Positions 38,201-48,562 of a DNA stretch of 64,000 bases are shown here, piece after piece. The DNA lies in the NCBI RefSeq assembly GCF_003073045.1, contig NC_037591.1:23717319-23781318 (forward strand), in the 5' to 3' direction. This DNA is from Pomacea canaliculata. Taxonomy: Eukaryota; Mollusca; Gastropoda; Architaenioglossa; Ampullariidae. The notes under the pieces were generated by a model. The model was not told the DNA's origin, did no database searches, and was given only the letters and a program-made list of their open reading frames with translations. Made by a program: the position numbers and the translations under genes. How positions within the stretch are numbered: the first letter of the stretch is position 1; the number at the start of each line of letters is the position of its first letter.

Positions 38201-41200
38201 TTAGGTCTAGCATAGGTCTTTTTTCATAGCCCAATTTGGAGGACAAAGGGTTTTGTGTTTGTTGTCTTGTTTCTTTGATGCTTAAAGTTAACATTACTTG
38301 TCATCAGTTTTTTGTAAGAGATAGAAATGTACAAGATGTTTAACAATGAAGGGGTATCAAAGCAGGATAGTTGGCAACGAAGTTGTTTATTTTCTTTTTC
38401 ATTCTGGTTACCTGCAAAGTATGACTCGTGTTTATCAAAATATTTTAGAATGATAATTCTTCTTCACAAACAAAAGAAGTTTGTAGTTTACATTGAAAAA
38501 TAGCTCGTTTGTTGGTGGCAAGAGGTTTACTTTTTCTGATTGATTTTCAGCCATTAAAAATGAACATAAAAAAGTGGAGACATTTATTCGACTTATTGAA
38601 GATCTCCCTACCTGTAACCGTCTGCTTCTTTCCTGGATGATAGTTCACATGACACATATCATTGAGTTGGTGAGGAAGTGTATCTATACATCTCTTGTGT
38701 GTGTGCACGTGGACGCATGCATGTGTATGTGGTGTTACTGTTAGTGTGTGTGCATGCACATGTGCATGATGAAAGGCAGTGAGCATGGGTATGTATTTAT
38801 AAATATGGTTTGGTACTTCCATGCCTGCAGATTAGTTTGATGAGATTTGAGTGTTTGTAGGTTTACTTTTGTATTCTGACATTTTGCTCTCTTACTAACA
38901 CAAAATTTACATAATACATTGATGCACTTTACATGTCTATAGAGGGTAAGTAGTGTATAACATTTTCAACAGGCAGCAATGCAAGTAATGTGCACATAAT
39001 TTTGATTAGATTGTTGTGTTAGACTATACCATGATTATGAATTTCAGCAAAAAGAAAACAAGATGTCACTACAGAATGTCTCCATTGTGTTGAGCCCTAC
39101 CATGCAGATTAGCCACCGGGTCCTCAATGTTCTTTTCACCTACGCTCACCAAATCTTCAAAGACACCTACCTCAAAAAGTGAGATTGTTTTCATAGGACT
39201 TGATACAAAAATGCAAAGAATTTTTCTTAGCTGTTTTCATTTCAAAGCCTAGTTGGTACATATGATGCATTATGAATTTTATGAACTTTACATATGAAGC
39301 ATAAAGTCAGTGCCTGCACAATAGCTTCTTCACACACATGTACTAAATATTGTTCATTTTCTTTGTAGTTGTTAACGGCATGAAATTTTTTTTTAAAAAT
39401 CAAGTTATACTTGCTGGATCATTTCCATGGACAGGGCTGTCTCCCTTTACCACAAAAAGAGTGACCTTTTTTCATGAAGTTTCTGAAATTTCCCATCACA
39501 ACTATACACTGGACATGATGAGATTCAGCCTAAGAGGCTGAAAACAAATAAAACAGATGCATCAACAAATGTTTTTAGTTTTCAGGAGATTTATTTAATG
39601 AAAATAAAGAAAATTTAGCAGAAATAGCAGGGAAAAATTTTCCCAAATTCTGCAGCACATTCTTTTTTCATTTTGGATTTACAAAACAGTACACGTTCAA
39701 GAAGGCTTGAAGTAGGAGGTATTTTCATGCATTTCAGGGTACTAATGTAGCTCTGTCTTATCAGAGGGGTTCAAATGAGTTCAAAAAAATACTTTGTTAT
39801 GTCTGCTGTCAAGTTTCTTGTTGACATCATGACATTTTTAATGGTTATTTCTTGATCAGGTGTTTCTTAAGTGATTTGCTTTTTATCAGCATTTTTTCTT
39901 TGGTCTTTTCTTTAGGTATGTTCCACCCTTAAAGCCAGCAACTTCTCGATGGTCACTGGAGCTTCCAGATAGTACTGGGGCACTAGAGGAGGAGGTGGCC
40001 AAGCAAGAGTCCCTGCTAAACCAGCTCCATGCAAGACTGAATGCAGGTCACGGTGACATTTCTACAGAGGAGCAGCTGTGGGAGGTACAGCGAGTCGTCA
40101 CTCAGCTGAAACGGAAGGTCAGTGCTTTGAGGTTTTTATACGCTATGCCTAGTCAAATAAGCTCACTAGAACTGGCATCTCATTCTGTGCTGAAGGATAG
40201 AAAAAAAAATTATTCAAAAATATGTCATTTAAAGTACAGTTTGTAAAAATGTAATTGTAGCTTAAAAGTGAAATATTTGTAGAATAAAACAGTTATTTCC
40301 TAGATTTTCCTCTTGTCATGATTTTGTTGTAAATTTATATGAAACACTAGTCAGTGAAACATTTGGCTCAAACACTACAAAATGTGGCAGCTTTCTCTCA
40401 CTCTCATTCCATACATATACCAACTTTGAAAAATTGTCACCCTTTTATCTTACCAAATCAGCATTTATCACATCTTTTTGCTATTTAAAATATGATCTCC
40501 TTTTCTTTGACCAGAAGAGATTTACAAGTTGAGATATTTTTGAGAAAAAAAAACCTGGTAATTTTTAGATGTGCCTACTTCGTGATTCAAAGTAACAGAC
40601 ATCTTAATGAAAATAGACAAATTTTGGTTTTTAAAAAACAACAAAGGGCAGCATGTGTGTCTGTGTGTGCTTGCATATGCACAAGAAATTCAATTTTGAC
40701 ATTTGGTAATGCTGCTGTTTGTGTATAGATCAAGCTTGCTAAGAAATCCCAAGGAACAGCAGAAAGGCGTCGAAAGGATGTGGAGCAGAAGCGCTCATCA
40801 CAGCTGTCTGAAACTGAGGAACTGCATCTGGAGCTGCGCCAGGCACCATCACCAACACCAGAAGCCACAACTACCATCACAGTGGAACGCCACAAAGAGC
40901 CCAAAGCGTCGAAGACCCAAGAGACTGAAATGGAAGGACAAAGGGATGACAAGGATGGTGAAGACTTGAAGACAGAATCCCCCGAGAATCCTGCTGATGC
41001 TGCAGAGGAGGGGGAGAAAAAGCCTGAAGAGATTTCAGTTCAGGAGAGTGTAGAGGATTTGGAAAAGCAGGGAGAGAAAAATTCAGTGGCAGAGGAAAAT
41101 GAAGAAGAAGAAAAAGAAGAAAAGAGAAGCTCACAAGAGATTCAAAAGATTGAGAAGAGGCAGTCTCAAGAGATGGAGTCAGGGGATAAGCTCAAACCAC

Positions 41201-43953
41201 ACGAGCCCAGAGCAGCAGAAGCCAACTCAAAGATGGTCGATAGTCAGGAGGTGAACTGGAGAAGTCAGGGATCGGAGATGGACAAAGTGAGGTTGTGAGC
41301 GAGGCACAGCCATCACCTGAGGAAAAGGCTGGTGAGCCACAGGCTGCTTCTAGGGTGGTTCCAGGGGACAACAAGGATACCTCTGAGGAGCAGCAGGCCC
41401 AGGAGGGTTCAGAGATCAAGCAAGAAAGCTCTCTGTTATCCAGAGAAGAGGGTGATGTACGAGGGACAACAGAAGAGGAAGAGGAGGAGGCTGAAAAAAT
41501 TCCACCATCCAAGCTGTCAGACTCTATGAAAGGTGGGGGAGAAATGGGAACTTTGAGCAGGAAGGAACAGCAAGAGTCAACTATTTCAGGTAGGCTTTCG
41601 GCAAAGGCCACATTATTTTCAGTCTTCTATTTACAGTCTTTATTACACACCTTGGTCGCAGCATCCCAACTTTACCTTGTATTCTGCCAGATAAAGACTT
41701 TCTTGAAAATGTAAAATGTTGAACAGGAATGAATGACAATGCCTATTAACACATGGCTGCTCTCCTTTTGCAGCACCAGAAGCTCAGGAGAATGCACAGC
41801 TACCTGTATCATCTGTTAAAGAGAAAATGCAACCAGCTGTAGCAGCTCTTCAAGAGAAAACACAGCCACCTATAACACCTGTGCAGGTGGTTGTGGAGGA
41901 AAAAGAGGTGAAACCACGAGGACCAGTGCAGGTGCACCCTCATCTTTACCTGACCTTGGAACCACTACAGCCCATCAAGGTCAGCAGGTTGAGACAGCAA
42001 GATGGTGTGTGGGTCTGATGTATCAAGGGAAATAAAGTCAGCCTCATTCTTATTCTTGTTTTACAGGCACAGCCTCTTAAACCACGGCGAGACCGACCAG
42101 AAAAGGCTTTGGAAGAATCTCAGCACAAGACTGCAAAACTGCGAGAGTTGGAAGAAGAACTTCTGGGAGGGGGTCAGAGGGAACCTGAAGAAGAGGAAAA
42201 AGAACAAATCGATAGAGAGAAGACTGAAACCGGTGATGAGGAGTATGGTATGTGTCTTGTAAGGTGTCTACCACATGGTAAAAAGCATGGTATGTCTTGT
42301 AAGGTGTGCATCACAGGATAAAGAGTATAGCATATGTCCCTTTGAAGATTATGGTTTAAATTTCAGTAAGAAGTATGATCTTAGGTTATGGAAAGAGCAC
42401 TATGTGTGTTTAGGAGTATAGCATGTGTTCTTAAAAAGATAATGTGTTCTTGTCAAGCATGTGATATGGCAGTAAGCTTTTCAGTGCATGCAATGATTAC
42501 CTGGCTGTTCTTGGTGATGTCTAGCTGTGTGTTGCTGGCTAGCAGTACTACAAATGATTTGGAGCTGCATGTAGTTATATGTTACTGAGCTGCACATTTC
42601 TGCTGATGTTTCAGACTCCGATGCAACCCAGGACGAGGAACTGGAGCGGCTGATAGAGGAGGAGTTTGCCCTGCGTCTGGAGGAGGAGGAACTCCTGGCT
42701 ATTGGTCAGTCCTGTACTTGATGTGACTTGTGTCCTTGTCTGCCGTCCACAAATGTTAGGAGAAAACAATGGCAAGCACATTAGTTTTTGAATCCTGTCT
42801 TTCCTTTGTCTGACATATTTAAAGCATCTCATTTTATCACATTTCTTCTCTACTGTCGAGTATTTTCTTATGTGCTTGATCTTTTAGCATGTTTCTATAT
42901 TGTTGTCCTTGTTCTGCTTTTAATATCAGTGCATGTAATGCATGTATTATTATCATTTACTTCAGGATTTTTATGCAAGCATTCATTAATTTTACGATAA
43001 ATGGTAAATACAGCGTTTATGTTTCTGTGCCTTCATCAGCTGAGGGTCTTTGAACCATATAGAAATAATTTTCTTTGAAGATTTCTGACTTTTTTGTAAG
43101 ATGGAGGAAGTATTTGAGTGTACATACCATGCATATTAGAAAAGTGCAATTTTTCAAGAATCAACAAAAAGCATCACACCACTGTTGCTGTGTTGCCTGC
43201 TTCAACAGGAGACGAGCTTCACAAGAAAATTGAGACAGAAGAGAGTGAGATTGAGCGACTTCAGCAAGAGATTCAGGAGCTGCAATATCTGCGTCATGAC
43301 TCAGACTGGAGGACATATCATCTGGCTCCGACTCCAGCTACGAAAGCGAAGATGAGGAAGACCTGGCAGACATGCTGTCAACACTGATACACGACAACTT
43401 GCAGCTAGAGGTGAGTCATCTGTAAATCCCTTTACTTTAGCTCAGATGAGAAGTCATTAAGAACCCATAAAAGCTTAGCATATACACGTGCTGCACTTCA
43501 AGAGATAAAATGAGAAAGAACAATATAGTTTAAGTTTTCGACTTTTGTTTCAGTAAGCATGTAAGCACATTTATTGATAGCTACTCAAGAACGTATGACA
43601 AGGACTTAACACTCTTTCTTGACAGCTTTTTTATGAAAAATTCTTATTATTCAACTACTTACACATTTACTGTTAAGTAAATTATTGCTCAAAAGTGATT
43701 GTAATCGGAATTTAAAGTAGAAATTGTGTTGCATGAAAGCTTACAGAACATGCTTATTTTTAAAGCACAGAATAAGTGACACTTGAGAACGTGTGACTGA
43801 GAAGCCCTTTTCCCCTGACAGAGAGAAAATGCAGACCTTTGTCAGAAGATTCACGAGGAGCGAATGATTTGTCTGAGTGTCAAGCTGCAAATCCGCCTCC
43901 TGCAGCAGAAACAGCTGGAGTCCTCTCAAAGTAGCATTCTAATTGAGTCTTGA
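32295..43953 (+). CDS. RALBP1: RalA-binding protein 1 (RLIP76), RhoGAP
   Basis: Effector of active Ral GTPases. It stimulates GTP hydrolysis by Cdc42/Rac and links Ral to endocytosis. Exons: 32295-32373, 35201-35345, 35993-36074, 36481-36619, 37224-37346, 37892-38095, 38551-38669, 39048-39178, 39916-40117, 40729-41589, 41774-41979, 42067-42247, 42615-42704, 43209-43410 and 43822-43953. Order: MSLESP and FPGLYKQSS; Lys-rich basic stretch; RhoGAP domain (FGIPLALAVER, arginine finger in GIYRISG, LLKQFLRELPEPVL, VSIVLSPTMQIS); Ral-binding coiled coil (LWEVQRVVTQLKRK); C-terminal coiled coils ending VKLQIRLLQQKQ. These blocks follow vertebrate RALBP1 in order and wording. The total is about 965 residues against about 655 in human. 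The surplus is an acidic insert in exons 10-12. Two single-base frameshifts (41244-41296 and near 43304) break the frame. Confidence 0.95.
33408..34237. mobile_element. Tigger/pogo-family DNA transposon, internally deleted, in RALBP1 intron 1
   Basis: 830-bp element with perfect 23-bp terminal inverted repeats beginning CAGTGATACCTCGGTTCTCG, flanked by TA on both sides (406-407 and 238-239 of the respective kilobases), the target duplication of the Tc1/mariner superfamily. Extra TTCTCGA/TTCGACC motifs sit inside both ends. It is too short for the usual 2-3 kb element. It keeps only a C-terminal transposase piece and an AATAAA (about 34029), so it could move only if a full copy supplied transposase. 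Confidence 0.9.
33533..33919 (+). pseudogene. C-terminal fragment of a Tigger transposase
   Basis: Open frame inside the Tigger element, ending at 33919, that reads like the tail of jerky/Tigger transposases: a basic stretch FRKILQRRKKKQQTIDKFF followed by an acidic, Ser/Pro/Gln-rich end. The DNA-binding CENP-B/HTH region and the DDE catalytic core are absent, so it cannot catalyse transposition. It lies in the same direction as the host gene, inside intron 1. Confidence 0.7.
35350..35470 (+). repeat. Short interspersed repeat with GCGCTTTACAAA tail
   Basis: TGCTTAGAGCATGCTCC, TATGCGCTTTACAAATTTTG and an ATTATTAT end directly follow the exon 2 donor of RALBP1. The GCGCTTTACAA motif recurs at 59178-59232. 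It looks like a SINE tail common in invertebrate genomes. The boundaries are uncertain. Confidence 0.4.
40780..41979 (+). other. Acidic low-complexity insertion of RALBP1
   Basis: Most of exon 10 and exon 11 encode Glu/Ser/Gln/Lys-rich sequence (for example EENEEEEKEEKRSSQEIQ and RGTTEEEEEEAEKIPPS) between the Ral-binding coil and the C-terminal coils. Vertebrate RALBP1 has only a short linker here. Predicted disordered. It contains one of the two frameshifts. Confidence 0.85.
42236..42430 (+). repeat. RALBP1: Tandem copies of RALBP1 exon 12 end and its donor
   Basis: TATG|GTATGTGTCTTGTAAGG (donor at 42248) recurs as CATG|GTATGTCTTGTAAGG (donor at 42290). A third decayed unit starts near 42326 (TATAGCATATG) and another near 42415. 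The first two units are 42 bases apart and open in the gene's frame. Confidence 0.75.
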
Positions 43954-45739
43954 GCAGCTTTTAAGCTCCGAAGAACAGATATGATCATATCAGATGTCAT
44001 CATTTCTTCCAGCTCCAACACCTTCTCAAGTATTTGCTGGGATCTGATGGATAATTGGATGGTTTACTTAAAATTTTGGTTACTGATAAGGTACATGGGA
44101 GTCTAAGTTTCGGTTAAAAAGACAGATATTATCACCCATTTTAAATAGTTGCCTTCAAAGGGAAAGCATGGAACACCTAACTTTGATGAGGAGTACAAAT
44201 TATAGTCTGTTGTGTTCTAAAGTAGCTGAGTTTGTGAAGCTGTTGTGGGCATCGGTATTTCTCTGAGATTTTGTTTTAAGGCTGGTCATTTCAAAAGCAT
44301 GCTGAGATCCATTAACAAGCAACTGACAAGAGACAGAGATCCTCTGAATGCTACTTTCTAAATGTTAGTAACTATAAATACCATTGTTTGAATGTCAGCG
44401 TCTGTTAAGTTTGGCCCAGTTTTTATGCATCTCCTTTGACATCTGCTTTCTTGCTGATGGTTACATTCCCTGTCACTCTGTTTTGTTTCTGGGTCTTCTA
44501 GCCCAAGTGTTAGCTGCAATATGCATGGATGTCAGTTTACACTGAACAAGCTGCATGTATCTGCATTTCCATGGCAAGGAAGGTCACGTGTGGCATTTTA
44601 TGATTTAACTGCAGCAGCATTGAGCGAAAAATTGTTTCTGTCAGATTTATGATTCAGTTGTACTCTTGTACAAACTCTGGTTTGAACATTCATGATGCTA
44701 TTTAGAGCAGACTGTAGGAACTTGAGAGTATAGGTCTTTGTACACATTATGTAGGTTTGTGTATGCATGCATTAGAGAGAATGTGTATGTGTGCATGCAT
44801 GTGCATGTGTACATATTTGCTTATATGGATAGTAAAAATCAAATGAAGGTTTGCTTGCTTACTAGCATTAACTATTGTGGCAGAATCTGACATTCTGAAT
44901 TTCCTAACACAAACGCACATGACAAAATAATTAAAAGCATGCTATGAAGAAATTTTATCTAAAAGGTAAGGGCTGGTCATTCAACAGAATCTTTATGTTT
45001 TTGCCTGTTTTGTTACACTATTGTAAACACTCTTCTACATGGAATCTCAATTGTGTGTCCTACTCCCATCGCATAGCTGCTCTTCCAAAACTGTATTTTG
45101 ATCTGATTTGTGGATTAAAAGAGAAAGTCCAAAACTATTTTTGTCCATATTTGCATTGTTATAAACCACTTTTTAAGTCATTGACTTAACTCCATTATCA
45201 AAACATCAGAGAGTAAAAGGGCAGTTAAAGCACATGCAGTTTAGCTTTCATCTTTAGAGCTTGTGCCTGTCATTTTATGATATACATGCAAGCATTTCTC
45301 AGAAATCTATCAGTACATGGAGGTACTTCGCAAACATACTTCTGTTTTGGTGAGGTATTCCCTAGCATTGTAGATAATTTCATATTTATACATGTGCAGA
45401 GATGATGGAATGTGCTTATAATGCACCTCTTTATAAAGAAAGTCACTCTTTGCTCGAACATGCTCTTTGAGCCAGGTCATCAAGGGTTGCTTGATGCTCT
45501 GCAAATGCAACTACCTGCCATAACTCATGTCATTATGAGTCACATTTTGTTTGTCCTTTTGTACAGAATTGTTGTTTCTTATAGTGTGTGCAATAGTTCC
45601 AGTTTCATCATAACTACATTATCATTTTGTTTGTCCCAGATAGTCTTGTTTTGTAATGCAAGGTATTCACAGATTTATACATTCTCTTTCTGCTTTTTTT
45701 GTATTATATACGATACAAAAGTAAGAAATTCCATATTTT

Positions 45740-45745
45740 AATAAA
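45740..45745 (+). terminator. RALBP1: Probable RALBP1 poly(A) signal
   Basis: AATAAA about 1.8 kb after the stop codon at 43951-43953. The interval 43954-45739 has no supported gene and is read as 3' UTR. Other AATAAA copies further on (for example about 46858) cannot be excluded. Confidence 0.4.
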
Positions 45746-46989
45746 CTGTTAAAATGTGGTGATGTTTATTACTGGATACGTTTTTTGTTGTATGGAATAA
45801 CAAAAAACAAAAAAAGTTGTCAGTGTCACAGTGGAGTAAGATATTAGAAATGATGTCCTTGGCATTTGTACTTGTCATGTTTTGGGGTTTTTTAAAACTG
45901 ATGTGAACTGTTTCTGTGGCATTTCTGATCTTTGCTCACTCCTTGCATACACTCCCCTCATGTACCAACACCAATACTCACCTAATTTCCCAATATCATA
46001 TTGTTCAAACACTGTGTGAAGTGTAAGATTCAGCCTGTTTGCCTCTTTGATCATCTTTTCAACAGCTGCTCTACAATGAGCTTAGTTGTGCTCACCAGCT
46101 GTCACATGGCATTAACTTTGTGTATGCATTTTGTCGATGTTGTGCTTTTTCTGAACAAATAACAGTTGTAATTGTTAATGTTCTATGTCAAATTTACCAG
46201 ATGAATGAAATCTACTTTGTATCTAAAGGCATGTCACTTTTTTTTTTGGACGAAGTTAAATTTGTGGAGGTTTTTTTAAACTTTTGGGATAATCTACATT
46301 CTTATTATATGGTTGTAAGTTGGTCTTATGTTCTGTTTCCTATTATGGGCATAAGACAAAAGTAAACAAAGCAATAGCTTGGCTATTGACCTTTCTTTTC
46401 TTTGCTTTCCTCCAGACCGACTCACTTTCCATTCTTTCACTTCCCACATTCCTTTATTAGAAGGTACATTATTATGGTAAATTTGGAGCATTGTTGTTGT
46501 CATGAGTGTCCCGGTTTGCCTGTTTGAAACTTTTAATGTCACTTAGGATCACTGCTTACAATCTGCATTAGGGAAAGTTGTAATCTAGTCTAGCCCTGTT
46601 CCAGGTATTATACTCCACTAGTGAATGCTGTGGTGATATTTAATGTGGGCCTGTATCAGGTATGTGTGACTGGTGAACATCATGGCGATCCAGCCTTGGG
46701 CCAGACATTATCACAAGAGCTATGTTCAAGTGTGATACAACACTATCTATCACACTATTTATATTATACATTGAAACCTCTTCAATTATCAGTATTAATG
46801 ATAATTATGTTCTTGTAAATATTTATTGTCACTGATACTGCTTTAGGTTATCTGGTAATAAAATTTGTCTGGCTCATGCTAAATACTCACAAATATGTTT
46901 ATACGTTGTTGGTATTTGTGTGCTCCTGTAATTGAGTAATCTTGAAAGGAAATAGGTTACCTCGGCAGAAGTTAGCCTTACTGTCTTAT

Positions 46990-48000
46990 AAGTAATCTTG
47001 GGAAAGATATGGCAAAGGGAGTAAATCATGATGTTAATTTGACATCACTGTGCAAAAGCTTTCCAGGATTTAAGCACTGGCCAAGGTTCAGAAGCCCACA
47101 TATTTGTAACCAAGATGACATCCCTTGGAGAGATGAGTGTCATAAACTACAAGCCCAGAGGAAGGACAATGGACAGGAAAAGCCAAAGAAATATTAAGCC
47201 AGATCATGCGAGACCTGGATTCATGATTACCACATCCCCCCCCCCTCCTCATCCCCCAGCAAGCTCCATGACGGTTTCAATGAAAAGTATGCTACTAGGG
47301 AACAACCAGCTATTAAAGTTAACTCTAGAAGGAACATCCATTTAAATGGAATGTTTGTACATTAGACCAATGCAGGAAGATACGAGAACTCACCCATGTT
47401 AGAATCATACCAGAGGGAAACTGTACGACTGCAAAAAGTGAGATGGCCAAGATTTGGGGAAGTATCAATGGGGAAAAGCCACAAGATTTGGTACAGTTGG
47501 GAAGGAAAAAAACCCCAAGTATGGTATGTGCCTTCTTGTACAGAAAGAAGTGGTCAGTGCCATTATCATCTGTGTACCCATTTCTGGCAAAACTGATTTA
47601 CATCCACATCGTTGCCAGGTCTCACAATATTATCATTGTCCAAGTTTATGCTCCAACTTCCAGCCACAAAGGTGACAAAGTGGAAAACTTACATGGTCAT
47701 CTGAAAAGGATCAAAAAGATAGTACAGAAGGACATCCTAGCAATACTTGGAGAATGGAATGCAAAGGTTGACTCAGACACCAACAGTCAGCAGGACCAGA
47801 AGGCAAATTAGGCCTAGGAGAAACAAAAATTGGGGGCTTGAGACTTAGAGTTTGCACATAGCCTTCAATTTATTTTAGCCAATACACTCCATCCCCACAA
47901 GGAATTGACAGAATTCTAAAACTTGTCACTATCTAGATGGCTTGGTCCATAACCAGACCCACTGCATTCTGGATAGAGATGGATAGAGAAAATTGATAAA
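46990..48000 (+). pseudogene. LINE endonuclease relic
   Basis: A frame-broken segment encodes INGEKPQDLVQLGRKKTPS and then NIIIVQVYAPTSSHKGDKVE with KKIVQKDILAILGEWNAKV. This is the AP-endonuclease region of a non-LTR retrotransposon (motifs QVYAPTS and GDWNAKV; here Glu replaces the usual Asp of GDWN). Stops interrupt both sides and no reverse transcriptase follows, so the copy is dead. Confidence 0.75.
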
Positions 48001-48562
48001 GAATGTCATAAGTCTACAGAGAAAGATGAGCAGGCAGACTAGTCAACATAATCATAACTATGTTGATTGGTGATCGTGGAACAAATGTGAGTTTACTGCA
48101 CGATTAATGGATTCGATTATGACGAATATGGATCAAGCTGGGAAGAGAGTTCCACTGTTTTGCAGCAAAGTAACTAAAATTTGGGTGACCATAATTATGT
48201 GGTTGTTCTGGTGACAGAATAATGTTAAAGCACCAAGTTTATTTACACTTTTTACATGTGCAGGTCTCCAAACGCCACATATCAGACACTGATTCGACAT
48301 GCTTAATTAAATAATAGAATTAATCTTTTTCCTACTATACCTTCCTCCAACAATAACTTATTTAGTTCATGATAATAAAAGTGCTTATTGCAAACGTTAT
48401 GTCTATGAGTGAAGAGTGATATATGTCACCTCGCCTATATCTCAGGCTGAATGGGGCAAAGCTCGATTTCTGTTTTTGTGAGTTTCTACGATCTGTTCTG
48501 GTTTTGTCATCTCATCATCAGAGCACCACTTAGGAGACTGAAGATCACTCTTACATAATGAG

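Noticed and set aside
40877..41611. Long antisense open frames over RALBP1 exon 10
   Set aside because: Mirror frames of Glu/Lys/Ser-rich coding sequence (giving Ser/Leu/Phe-rich protein); no independent evidence.
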